The notes beneath the pieces were generated by a model. It was not told the origin of the DNA, made no database searches, and saw only the letters and a program-made list of their open reading frames with translations. Positions 1-7,008 of a stretch of 26,636 nt of DNA are shown piece by piece (the stretch's first letter is position 1; each line of letters starts with the position of its first letter). The stretch covers positions 1 through 26,636 of the forward strand of contig CAZXSK010000057.1 in NCBI GenBank assembly GCA_964642855.1, read 5' to 3'. The stretch comes from CAZXSK01 sp964642855 (GTDB lineage Bacteria > Planctomycetota > Phycisphaerae > SM23-33). A program made the position numbers and the translations under genes.

Positions 1-1199
1 CCGATCGGCCAGTTCACGTACGCCAGCACGCTCTGGTGGGGGTAGATCCCGACCGTGTCGTACGGCACGCCGTTCTTGATGTCGTGATCCTTGAAGAACT
101 CGTTGTAGAACCACAGGTAGCCAGCCTTCTGGGCGGGCGTCGCGGCCCCGAAGCCGATGCCGAAATACGCACCCCCGCTGATGCCGTCGCGGTCCCAGAC
201 ATTGTGCGGGTAGCCGTCCCGCGAATGGAAATGCGGCTTGCCGTCCTTGACGACCGTCCCCAGCACCCACCGCAGGTGCGTCCACTGGGCGTTGGGGCGC
301 GGCGTGATGAAATCCTTGCCGGCTACGTTCTTCCACGCCTGCAGCGCCTGCAGGAAGATAATGTGGCTGGACATGCTGCCCGTGCCGTCGCCTTCGGCGA
401 AGTACCCGCCGTCGCCGAACCCCTCGGTGAGGTTGCGGATCATCGACTTCTCGCTGGTCGCCAGGAGCTTCTTGGCCTTGTCGCCGGAGATGCCCCCTTC
501 GTCGCCCAGCACCGCAAGCAGCGCCATCGCCCCGCCGCCGACCTGCATGCCCCAGTGATTGCTCCGGGGATGATGCCGACTGCCGCGGACCAGTTCCTCC
601 AGCGACTTGTTGCGCCCCTCGTTGTAGTTGGCGATTTCCCTGGCGATCTTCTTGCGGTAGTCCTCGTCCCAGCCGTCGTAGCACAGGTCGTAGCCGACGG
701 CGTACCACCCCAGCGAAGGCCCGGCCCGCAGCGCGCCGTTGGGGTTGCGGAACGAATAGCGATTGTCCACGCCACGCCAGCCTTCCAGCGCCGCGTCCAT
801 CGCCTTCCTGCCGAGGTCCGCATACAGCTGCTCGCCGGTGACCTGATACAGCAACCCGTAGCCGGCAACGTGGGAAATCGTGAACGTCCCCTTCGCAAGC
901 GGCGAGGCGTAATCGGTCTTGTCCGGGCTCGCGCCGTGCCCCATGTCGCCGGGCATCGTCTTGCCGTCCTTGCCGTTCAGACGCTCGCGAAGCTCCTGCA
1001 GGATCGCCTTGCCCACTTCCGTATTCGCGCGCTCGCGAAGCGCTTTCAAATCACCCTCACGGAACAGCAGCCGGGGATGCTCGCCGGCCTTGGGCGGCTC
1101 GTGATCCTCGATCTTCGCGGGCCAGGGCTCCTTCGCCCAAGCGGTCATCGCAACCGACGCAATCAGTACGCAACCCAGGAATGTCTGCACGTGGTTCAT
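1..1199 (-). CDS. Secreted heparinase II/III- or alginate-lyase-like protein (3' end outside window)
   Basis: The reading frame is open from ATG at 1199 to the window edge (399 codons, no stop), so the C-terminus is missing. A clear Shine-Dalgarno (AAGGAG) precedes the start. Residues 1-22 form a Sec signal peptide (hydrophobic VLIASVAMTAWA, then KEP). Residues 41-58 (HPRLLFREGDLKALRERA) match the N-terminal signature of heparinase II/III and alginate-lyase type alpha/alpha-toroid proteins. Further toroid-like helices follow, with YDLCYDGW at 172-177 and a SNHWG segment (N214, H215) at the place where such lyases carry a conserved Asn-His. By family it would cleave acidic polysaccharide in the periplasm or outside the cell. 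The catalytic C-terminal half is not visible, so substrate and activity are unknown. It lies 109 bp downstream of the M23-like gene on the same strand. Confidence 0.72.
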   Translation of the reverse strand, partial: MNHVQTFLGCVLIASVAMTAWAKEPWPAKIEDHEPPKAGEHPRLLFREGDLKALRERANTEVGKAILQELRERLNGKDGKTMPGDMGHGASPDKTDYASPLAKGTFTISHVAGYGLLYQVTGEQLYADLGRKAMDAALEGWRGVDNRYSFRNPNGALRAGPSLGWYAVGYDLCYDGWDEDYRKKIAREIANYNEGRNKSLEELVRGSRHHPRSNHWGMQVGGGAMALLAVLGDEGGISGDKAKKLLATSEKSMIRNLTEGFGDGGYFAEGDGTGSMSSHIIFLQALQAWKNVAGKDFITPRPNAQWTHLRWVLGTVVKDGKPHFHSRDGYPHNVWDRDGISGGAYFGIGFGAATPAQKAGYLWFYNEFFKDHDIKNGVPYDTVGIYPHQSVLAYVNWPI

Positions 1200-1308
1200 G
1201 GTCGAACTCCTTGTTTCGTGCCAGGTGGCCCCTGCAATCCTATCCAACACGCCCAGCCGCTCGCGAGGTCACGAAATCCATGGCCAATTCGTCCGACCCG
1301 CCAGGCAA

Positions 1309-2202
1309 TCAGTCAGCCATCGTCCGCACGCGATCGCGATACATCTGCCAGAACAGGATCCACGGGTCCAGCCAGATCTCATCCCCCTCGGCCGCACCGG
1401 GCTCGAGTACCCGGAACTTGAAGTGGCTGTGCTCGTGGGCGCCGATATGCACCCCCGCGCCCTCCGCGTAATGCGTCCCCGCGGGCATCGCCTGTCCTTC
1501 CTCCACCAGCAGGCGAATCACGTGATGCGCCTGCAGCGTCCACGTCGACCCGTCCGGCCAGGTGCGCACGCCACGCCAGCGGTTGTTGTTGTCCCCCGCG
1601 GCCAGTGAATCGAACATCTCGTGGGTGTCGATCGGAATCGGCGTCCACAGCGCCGTACCGGCCGGATGGTTGATGTCCAGCCCGCCGTGGGCAGCAGCGC
1701 CGTAGTACGCCCCCAGCCAACAGTCCTCGCCGTTGTAGCAATCCTCGATTCGCAGCCCGCCGGCCGGCAGAGGACACCACGGGTGCATCAGCACGGGGCA
1801 GATCTCCAGCGACGCGTCCTGCACCGCAAGCCTCACGCGCTTTCGGGGCCTGCACGTGCCGTGGTCTTCCGTGAGAAACTCGAATATGTCGTCGCACGCG
1901 TCCAGCCAGATCCGCATGCCCATCAATTCCCGAGGCTGATAAAAGCTCCGCGGCGTGGCCACCTCCCGCCCGATCCACACCGTGTGCCCGTCGATCTCCA
2001 GCCGGACCCGGAAGCGGTAATTGGTCACAGCCCCTCGCTGCTCCACGCCCACCTTCTCGCAGGTGGTCTCGGTAATGCTCGCGAAGCTATCCTTCACCAC
2101 GATCCGCCGCGTCTGGCCGTCTGCCAGCGTGAAATGCAGCTCGTCGTCGATATCCATCTCCAAGGCCGTCAGCGTCGGCCTGGCCTTCTTCTCGATCTTC
2201 AA
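1309..2202 (-). CDS. M23/LytM-like metallopeptidase-fold protein without signal peptide
   Basis: 297 aa, starting at TTG 2202 with a GGGAGA ribosome site 5 bp upstream. An internal ATG (M16) is an alternative start. Residues 1-160 are an unrecognised beta-rich region with several cysteines. Residues 171-193 (HGGLDINHPAGTALWTP) resemble the M23 metal motif HxxxD (H172, D176) followed by the PxGT turn. H226/H227 precede a GQxMPAGTHYA segment like the strand before the last motif of LytM. H258-S-H260 in EHSHFKF corresponds to the HxH motif of zinc endopeptidases. All canonical zinc and catalytic positions appear present. The family cuts peptide cross-links in peptidoglycan, but no signal peptide or membrane segment is visible, so location and substrate are unclear. 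It sits between a lipoprotein gene and a secreted lyase gene on the same strand. Confidence 0.62.
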   Translation of the reverse strand: MKIEKKARPTLTALEMDIDDELHFTLADGQTRRIVVKDSFASITETTCEKVGVEQRGAVTNYRFRVRLEIDGHTVWIGREVATPRSFYQPRELMGMRIWLDACDDIFEFLTEDHGTCRPRKRVRLAVQDASLEICPVLMHPWCPLPAGGLRIEDCYNGEDCWLGAYYGAAAHGGLDINHPAGTALWTPIPIDTHEMFDSLAAGDNNNRWRGVRTWPDGSTWTLQAHHVIRLLVEEGQAMPAGTHYAEGAGVHIGAHEHSHFKFRVLEPGAAEGDEIWLDPWILFWQMYRDRVRTMAD

Positions 2203-2327
2203 GAGAATCTCCCGATCCGATGACTCATGCTGAAATGAACTCCCCCCTTGATCCCGCCCGATTCACCCGCCATCGAACCCCTCAATCATCGTCTTCCTCT
2301 TCGTCGTCATCATCCTCGTCCTCATCA

Positions 2328-2427
2328 NNNNNNNNNNNNNNNNNNNNNNNNNNNNNNNNNNNNNNNNNNNNNNNNNNNNNNNNNNNNNNNNNNNNNNNNN
2401 NNNNNNNNNNNNNNNNNNNNNNNNNNN
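2328..2427. other. Assembly gap (100 N) flanked by an identical 55-bp duplication
   Basis: Exactly 100 N. The 55 bases before the gap (2273-2327) are identical to the 55 bases after it (2428-2482). This is the pattern left when two contigs ending in the same k-mer (k = 55) are joined by paired reads. The simplest reading is that one copy is redundant and the true sequence is 155 bp shorter, or differs only in the number of acidic codons. The duplicated segment encodes the acidic C-terminus and TGA stop of the HAD lipoprotein, so that stop appears twice. Confidence 0.9.
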
Positions 2428-2436
2428 TCGAACCCC

Positions 2437-3651
2437 TCAATCATCGTCTTCCTCTTCGTCGTCATCATCCTCGTCCTCATCACCGTCATCGTCCTCGTCG
2501 TCGTCATCGTCCTCGTCGTCGTCGCGGTCTTCGCGGCGCTTCCTGCGTTCGAGTCGGTCCTCGCGGTCGCGCAGGTAGCGGATGTATCGCTGGGGCGGAT
2601 AGCGGCTGCCCTTGAAGATCCCCGCCTCGATCTCCTCCCAACCTTGCACCACGTTCAGCCGGCCCTTGCCGTCGAGATTGCGGAGCTCGCGGATCGCCTC
2701 GCGGACCTCGTCGAGGTCCTCGGGATCGTAGTGGGGAATCAGGTACGCCGTCATCCCGTTGTCGACATACGACTGGGCGTCGGAGTACTTGTCGCCGATG
2801 CCGATCTCCGCCTTGGGATACGCTTCGGTGAGCATGCTCAGCCGGGCGGTCTTGAACTCGCCGCTGTCGCCCAACGCCTGACTCAGCGTCGAGACCATCA
2901 GCACGCCCCGCGGATACCCCCGCCCGGTCAGCCAGCTCTTGCTCTTGCGGGTCAGCAAGTCCGGCCGATGCGTGAGATAGACGATGGTGTAGTGCTTGTC
3001 GATGCGCTCGGTCACCCGCACCGAGCCGGGCATCGCCTTGCCGCCCCCCATCAATACGTAGAAGAAGCTGGAGTCGAACACCGTGTGGTCCAGGTCGATC
3101 ACGACGATTTTCTGATCACGCGGCCGGGCCGATACCAGCACTTCCACCGGGGCGATTCGGGTCATCGGCTCGAGGTCTTCCTCGGGCACCGACATCACCT
3201 TCGCCTCGAAGGGGTAATCGCCGGCCTTGGGCGGGGTGAACTCGAAGGCCGCCACGCCGTTTCCGTCGGTTTTGGCGATCGCCTCGAGCTCGTCGTTGCG
3301 GTAGAAGCCGATCCGTGCGCCGGGGACGCCTTCGAGCTTCGGCTGGATCGCCCGCAGCCGGACGGCGACCTCGATCGCCTCGCCGGGGTACGCCAGCGTG
3401 TCGTACCCGTAGAACAGCGCGCCGTTCTCCGAGCCGACCATCATCCCGCCGACGCCGTAGAGAAAATCCTTCCAACCACCCCCGGAAGAATTGCCTCCGC
3501 TGGGCACCTGGACGCGCCCCCCGTTGTCCTTGTCGCTGTCGTTGCCCCCGATGTTGATGTTGATGTCCTTGGGCACCTGCACGCAGCCGGCGATCAATCC
3601 GGCCGCTGCGACGAGCAGCACCAGCTTCGCGAGAATCCTGTGGCGATCCAT
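2437..3651 (-). CDS. Lipoprotein with Ig-like domain and HAD (App1/lipin LNS2-like) phosphatase domain, acidic tail
   Basis: 404 aa from ATG 3651, with GGGAGA upstream and a good promoter further up. The frame is open upstream to 3855, but that start lacks a ribosome site and would bury the signal peptide. Residues 1-23 are a lipoprotein signal with lipobox LIAGC (Cys23). Residues about 80-152 look like a bacterial Ig/macroglobulin-type domain. Residues 181-308 carry HAD motifs: D186-L-D188-H-T190, T227 in YLTHRP, probable Lys267, and G-D287-KYS-D291. The arrangement recalls the catalytic domain of yeast App1 and lipins (phosphatidate phosphatases), so a lipid or phospho-ester substrate at the envelope is plausible but unproven. 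Residues 362-404 are a basic stretch followed by an almost pure Asp/Glu tail whose exact length is uncertain because of the adjoining assembly gap. Confidence 0.72.
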   Translation of the reverse strand: MDRHRILAKLVLLVAAAGLIAGCVQVPKDININIGGNDSDKDNGGRVQVPSGGNSSGGGWKDFLYGVGGMMVGSENGALFYGYDTLAYPGEAIEVAVRLRAIQPKLEGVPGARIGFYRNDELEAIAKTDGNGVAAFEFTPPKAGDYPFEAKVMSVPEEDLEPMTRIAPVEVLVSARPRDQKIVVIDLDHTVFDSSFFYVLMGGGKAMPGSVRVTERIDKHYTIVYLTHRPDLLTRKSKSWLTGRGYPRGVLMVSTLSQALGDSGEFKTARLSMLTEAYPKAEIGIGDKYSDAQSYVDNGMTAYLIPHYDPEDLDEVREAIRELRNLDGKGRLNVVQGWEEIEAGIFKGSRYPPQRYIRYLRDREDRLERRKRREDRDDDEDDDDDEDDDGDEDEDDDDEEEDDD

Positions 3652-3689
3652 GAAGCGTCTCCCTGATCTGACGTTGGGTTGTCGGTGAT

Positions 3690-3718
3690 ATTGTAGTCGA
3701 TGGGCGCCTGCGTTTGAA
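3690..3718 (-). promoter_or_regulatory. Candidate sigma70-type promoter for the HAD lipoprotein
   Basis: On the minus strand TTCAAA (3713-3718), a 17-bp spacer and TACAAT (3690-3695). The expected start of transcription is near 3683, leaving a leader of about 30 nt before the ATG at 3651. Confidence 0.55.
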
Positions 3719-3788
3719 ACAGACAACGTTGCGAGCAAGGGGTTTGCGTGGGACGGACCGCCCCCTGCAGACGGGGCGAAAAAGAGGG

Positions 3789-3816
3789 TTGCATGTTCTC
3801 GGGCGGCTGGTAGAAT
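3789..3816 (+). promoter_or_regulatory. Candidate promoter of the rpsP-trmD-rplS-yraN operon
   Basis: TTGCAT (3789-3794), 16-bp spacer, TAGAAT (3811-3816). Transcription would start near 3823 and give a leader of about 80 nt before rpsP. It is divergent from the lipoprotein promoter about 70 bp away, so both may share a regulatory region. Confidence 0.6.
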
Positions 3817-3904
3817 ATTCGGTTCTCGCATTCGAGACACAGCGCGTATGCGCACCCGGCGCGGACCAGCCGCCCGGGCGAGACAGAAAATACGGAGAGA
3901 ATCA

Positions 3905-4366
3905 GTGGCGGTCAGGTTACGACTGAAACGGTTCGGAAGGCGTCATCGTGCGTTTTTCCGGCTTACGGCGATGGACCAGCGGAGTCCCCGCAACGGACGG
4001 GTGATCGAAGAGCTCGGTTGGTACGACCCCTGCGCAAAGGATCCTGCCCAGGAGGCGAACCTCAATCGGGAACGGATCGACTACTGGCTGAGCGTCGGCG
4101 CCCAGCCCAGCGAGACGGTCCGCGACCTGCTCAAGCGGTTCCCCGAAGGAACGCCCCAGCAAGCGGCGACGCCGGCAGCCAAGCCCCAGCCGGCGCCCAG
4201 GCCCGAGGCCCCCAAGGCCGAGGAAAAGCCCGCCGAGGCACCTGAGCCCAAGGCCGAGGAAAAGCCCCAGCCACAGGCCTCGGAAGCTTCCGACGAGCAG
4301 GCCGAGCAGAAGCCCCAGGCCGAAGCAGCCACGGACGAGCAGAAGTCCGAGCAGCCCGGCGAGTAG
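3905..4366 (+). CDS. rpsP: 30S ribosomal protein S16 with long Ala/Pro/Glu/Lys tail
   Basis: 153 aa from GTG 3905, chosen because S16 proteins begin (M)AVRLRLKRFGR and because GGAGAG stands 7 bp upstream. The frame is open 57 bp further upstream, without a ribosome site. Residues 1-80 are a normal S16 domain (RLKRFGRRHRAFFRL, SPRNGRVIEELGWYDP, ERIDYWLSVGAQPSETVRDLLKR), which binds 16S rRNA during 30S assembly. Residues 81-153 are a low-complexity extension rich in Ala, Pro, Glu, Lys and Gln with two AEEKP units; typical S16 is 80-90 aa. First gene of its operon. The usual rimM neighbour is absent before trmD. Confidence 0.95.
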   Translation: MAVRLRLKRFGRRHRAFFRLTAMDQRSPRNGRVIEELGWYDPCAKDPAQEANLNRERIDYWLSVGAQPSETVRDLLKRFPEGTPQQAATPAAKPQPAPRPEAPKAEEKPAEAPEPKAEEKPQPQASEASDEQAEQKPQAEAATDEQKSEQPGE

Positions 4367-4405
4367 TTTCGCCCACAGGCGGAGGCGAACGCCCCGCCGG
4401 CGGTT

Positions 4406-5152
4406 ATGGCGCTGCGGATCGACATTCTGACGCTGTTCCCGGAAATGTTCGACGGGCTGGTCTCGACGAGCATCGTCGGGCGGGCGATCCAGCGGGGCCT
4501 GATCGAGGTCCATTGCACCAACATCCGTGACTACGCGCTGGACTCGTACGGCACGGTCGACGATGCCCCCTTCGGGGGCGGGCCCGGCATGGTACTCATG
4601 TGCCAGCCGATCTTCGACGCCGTGCGCGACATCCGGAACCAAACGCCCCAGGCCGGGCGCGGGACCACCGTCCTGCTGACCCCCCAGGGACAAACGCTCA
4701 CCCAGGACCGGGTGAAGCAGCTTGCCGCGACGGATCGACTGATCCTTATCGCGGGACATTACGAAGGATTCGACGAACGCATCCGGCAGAATCTCGCCGA
4801 CGAGGAGATCTCGCTCGGGGATTTCGTGCTCTCCGGCGGGGAAGTGCCCGCCATGGCGATCGTCGACGCCGTGGCCAGACTGCAGGCCGGGGCGCTGGGA
4901 AAAGATGAATCGGTAATCGAAGAATCGTTCTCGCAAGGCCTGCTGGAGTATCCCCAGTACACCAGGCCGCGGGAATACGAAGGCATGGGCGTGCCGGAGG
5001 TGCTCCTCAGCGGAGACCATGGCCGGATCGCCCGGTGGCGACACGAGCAGGCCGAGGCCCGAACGCGGAAACGCAGGCCCGACCTGTGGGACGCCTACCA
5101 GAGAAGACAGGACCAGGACCGCAACCACGGATCCACCGGAAAACGGGAGTAG
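4406..5152 (+). CDS. trmD: tRNA (guanine-37-N1)-methyltransferase TrmD
   Basis: 248 aa. It methylates N1 of G37 in tRNAs with G at position 36, using S-adenosylmethionine, and so prevents +1 frameshifting. SPOUT trefoil-knot motifs are clear: FGGGPGMV (56-63), GHYEGFDERI (117-126), ISLGDFVLSGGEVPAM (135-150) and GLLEYPQYTRP (178-188). Arg158 matches E. coli Arg154. The position of the E. coli general base Asp169 (EDSF) is occupied by Glu173 (EESF). The C-terminal helices with RWRHEQA are present. It starts 39 bp after rpsP and ends 4 bp before rplS, so it is co-transcribed with them. The ribosome site is weak. Confidence 0.96.
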   Translation: MALRIDILTLFPEMFDGLVSTSIVGRAIQRGLIEVHCTNIRDYALDSYGTVDDAPFGGGPGMVLMCQPIFDAVRDIRNQTPQAGRGTTVLLTPQGQTLTQDRVKQLAATDRLILIAGHYEGFDERIRQNLADEEISLGDFVLSGGEVPAMAIVDAVARLQAGALGKDESVIEESFSQGLLEYPQYTRPREYEGMGVPEVLLSGDHGRIARWRHEQAEARTRKRRPDLWDAYQRRQDQDRNHGSTGKRE

Positions 5153-5156
5153 CATC

Positions 5157-5567
5157 GTGAGCCAGGAACTGCTGAACAAAGCTGCCCAGTCGTGCCTCAA
5201 GACCGACGTGCCCGACTTCAACGTCGGCGACACGGTCAAGGTGTGGTACCGCATCGTCGAAGGCGACAAGGAACGACTGCAGGCCTTCACCGGTACGTGC
5301 ATCGGGCGAAAGGGCTCGGGCGTCAGCGAGACCTTCCGCGTCCGTCGTATCGTCGCCAACGAAGGCGTCGAGCGAGTCTTCCCGGTCCACAATCCCCGCG
5401 TGGCGAACGTTGAGGTCGTCCGGCAGGGCGACGTGCGACGGGCCAAGCTCTACTACCTCCGCGACCGCGTCGGAAAGGCCACACGCGTCAAGGAAATGTC
5501 CATCGCCCGCAAGAAACGAGCCCAGGAAAAGGCCCAGGCCAGGCAGCAGGCTGCCTCCGAGGAGTAA
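5157..5567 (+). CDS. rplS: 50S ribosomal protein L19
   Basis: 136 aa from GTG 5157. The GGGAG ribosome site lies inside the last codons of trmD, so translation is probably coupled. It matches L19 throughout: FNVGDTVKVWYRIVEGDKER, LQAFTGTCIGRKGSG, ETFRVRRI, GVERVFPVHNPRV, RRAKLYYLRDRVGKATRVKE. L19 sits at the 30S-50S interface. About 20 residues longer than most L19, ending in a basic/Ala/Gln/Glu tail. The frame is open upstream inside trmD, but only this start fits the family. Confidence 0.96.
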   Translation: MSQELLNKAAQSCLKTDVPDFNVGDTVKVWYRIVEGDKERLQAFTGTCIGRKGSGVSETFRVRRIVANEGVERVFPVHNPRVANVEVVRQGDVRRAKLYYLRDRVGKATRVKEMSIARKKRAQEKAQARQQAASEE

Positions 5568-5576
5568 CGCCTGTCC

Positions 5577-5969
5577 ATGTGGCCGCTGGGGCGCAGAAGC
5601 AGCCGTCGGCGACTGGGACCGCGGGGCGAGAAACTCGCCCGCAGAACCCTCCGCCGCCGCGGCATGAAGATCCTCGCGGGCAACTACCGATGCCCCGCCG
5701 GCGAGATCGACCTGATCGCCCTGGACCCCCAGCCCGTCGAAACCCTCGTATTCGTCGAGGTCAAGACCCGCTCGGACAACACCTACACCGACCCCGCCTC
5801 TGCCGTCGACCACGACAAGCAGAGGCGGATTCGTAATGCTGCCCGCACCTACCTCGGCCGCCTCCCGCGACCCGACCTCTACGCCGTCCGCTACGACGTG
5901 GTGTCCATCGTCATCCCACCAGGCCGTCGCGAAAGGCCGACCATCGAGCACATCCCCGACGCGTTCTGA
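5577..5969 (+). CDS. YraN family (UPF0102) endonuclease-like protein
   Basis: 130 aa, 9 bp after rplS. It carries the YraN signature of a PD-(D/E)XK nuclease fold: GEKLARRTLRRRG near the N-terminus, the GNYRCPAGEIDLIA stretch (Glu and Asp of the metal site), VFVEVKTR (E-V-K) and RYDVVSI. The family is widespread, commonly encoded near rplS, and still of uncertain function; Holliday-junction-like nuclease activity has been proposed from fold. It probably shares the rpsP transcript as its last gene, since the next gene begins 124 bp later with its own candidate promoter. Confidence 0.88.
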   Translation: MWPLGRRSSRRRLGPRGEKLARRTLRRRGMKILAGNYRCPAGEIDLIALDPQPVETLVFVEVKTRSDNTYTDPASAVDHDKQRRIRNAARTYLGRLPRPDLYAVRYDVVSIVIPPGRRERPTIEHIPDAF

Positions 5970-6056
5970 TTCGCCCTGATCGACCTGACCGCCAGCGGGG
6001 CCCGCAGTCTCATCCGCCAGCCCTCCCCACCGGTCAATCCCGCGAGGCCGCCCCGC

Positions 6057-6085
6057 TTGCATCCGCCGCGCCACACCCCTACCAT
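6057..6085 (+). promoter_or_regulatory. Weak candidate promoter for tatD
   Basis: TTGCAT (6057-6062), 17-bp spacer, TACCAT (6080-6085). Transcription would begin only 2-3 bases before the ATG at 6094, and no Shine-Dalgarno is seen, so the message may be leaderless. The -10 match is 4 of 6. Confidence 0.3.
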
Positions 6086-6093
6086 GCCCGGCC

Positions 6094-6897
6094 ATGGAAC
6101 TCATCGACACCCACTGCCATCTCGCGCACGGCCGACTTCGCCAGAGCACCGACGCCACCCTCGCCCGGGCGCGCGAAGCCGGCGTCGCCGCCGTCATCTG
6201 TGCCGCAAGCGACCTGGCCGAGTCCAAAGCCGCCCTGGGCATCGCCCGAAGGCACCATGGCGTCCGATGCATGGCTGGTGTGCATCCGCACGACGCCAAG
6301 GACGTCGACGAAGAAACCCTCCGCCAGATCCGCGACCTCGCAGCCATGGCTGAGAACGTCGCCCTCGGAGAGATCGGCCTGGACTACCACTACGATTTCT
6401 CCCCCCGACCGGTCCAGCAACAGGTCTTCGCCCGGCAGCTCGCCCTGGCCGCAGAAATCGATAAGAACGTCGTCATCCACACCCGCGAAGCCTTCGAAGA
6501 CACCACCGCGATCCTCGCGGAATCCGGCTTCCCGGGCCGGCGGCTGGTGTTTCATTCCGTCACCGAAGACGCCTCCGCCGTGCGACGCATGCTCGACCTG
6601 GGTGCGATGGTAAGCTTCTCGGGCATCGTGACGTTCAAGAAGACCGGCTACCTGCGCGAGGCAGCCCGCCTGGTGCCCGACGACCGGCTGCTGATCGAGA
6701 CCGACGCGCCGTTCCTCTCGCCCGAGCCCGTGCGAAAGATGAAGACCAACGAGCCGGCGAACGTCCGGCACGTGGCCACCTGCCTGGCGGAGGTCCGCGG
6801 CGTGTCGCCCGAAGCGCTGGCCGAACAGACCTCCGCCAACGCCCGGGAGTTTTTCGGCATGGCAGGCCCGCCGGCCAACCCCGCCGACGGAGACTGA
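6094..6897 (+). CDS. tatD: TatD family metal-dependent hydrolase/DNase
   Basis: 267 aa, normal length for TatD (about 260). The TIM-barrel metal site is complete: H7/H9 in DTHCHL, E93 in GEIGLDYHYD, H129 in VIHTREA, H154 in VFHS, and D204 in IETDAPFLSPEP. GVHPHD (63-68) is also typical. The family includes 3'-5' exonucleases and D-aminoacyl-tRNA deacylase-like enzymes; the exact substrate cannot be told from sequence. No ribosome site is evident upstream of the chosen ATG. MELIDTHCHL is the usual TatD N-terminus, which supports the start. Confidence 0.9.
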   Translation: MELIDTHCHLAHGRLRQSTDATLARAREAGVAAVICAASDLAESKAALGIARRHHGVRCMAGVHPHDAKDVDEETLRQIRDLAAMAENVALGEIGLDYHYDFSPRPVQQQVFARQLALAAEIDKNVVIHTREAFEDTTAILAESGFPGRRLVFHSVTEDASAVRRMLDLGAMVSFSGIVTFKKTGYLREAARLVPDDRLLIETDAPFLSPEPVRKMKTNEPANVRHVATCLAEVRGVSPEALAEQTSANAREFFGMAGPPANPADGD

Positions 6898-6995
6898 CTT
6901 CCGGCGAACCGCTACGCTTCCGGCGGCGTCCAACGTTGTGATTCGCCAACCGCTCGGCCTCGGAGTGGACGGTTTCCCCCGCCCCGGCCGATGGT

Positions 6996-7001
6996 TACAA
7001 T
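6996..7001 (+). promoter_or_regulatory. -10 box (TACAAT) directly before the MoxR gene
   Basis: TACAAT ends 7 bp before the ATG at 7009. Transcription from it would begin at or next to the start codon, giving a leaderless message. No convincing -35 element is seen at 16-18 bp. Confidence 0.4.
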
Positions 7002-7008
7002 ACCGTCC

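Noticed and set aside
36..1421. 461-codon open frame on the plus strand
   Set aside because: It is antisense to the lyase-like gene, whose minus-strand frame has a signal peptide, ribosome site and family motifs. The plus-strand translation is Arg/Ala/Val-rich without any recognisable domain.
2273..2482. True direct repeat or insertion-site duplication around the first N run
   Set aside because: The same 55-bp duplicate length and exactly 100 N occur at both gaps, which fits an assembler k-mer artefact better than biology.
3917..5446. 509-codon open frame on the minus strand
   Set aside because: Antisense to rpsP, trmD and rplS, all of which are certain; the Leu/Gly-rich repeats are the mirror of the S16 tail.
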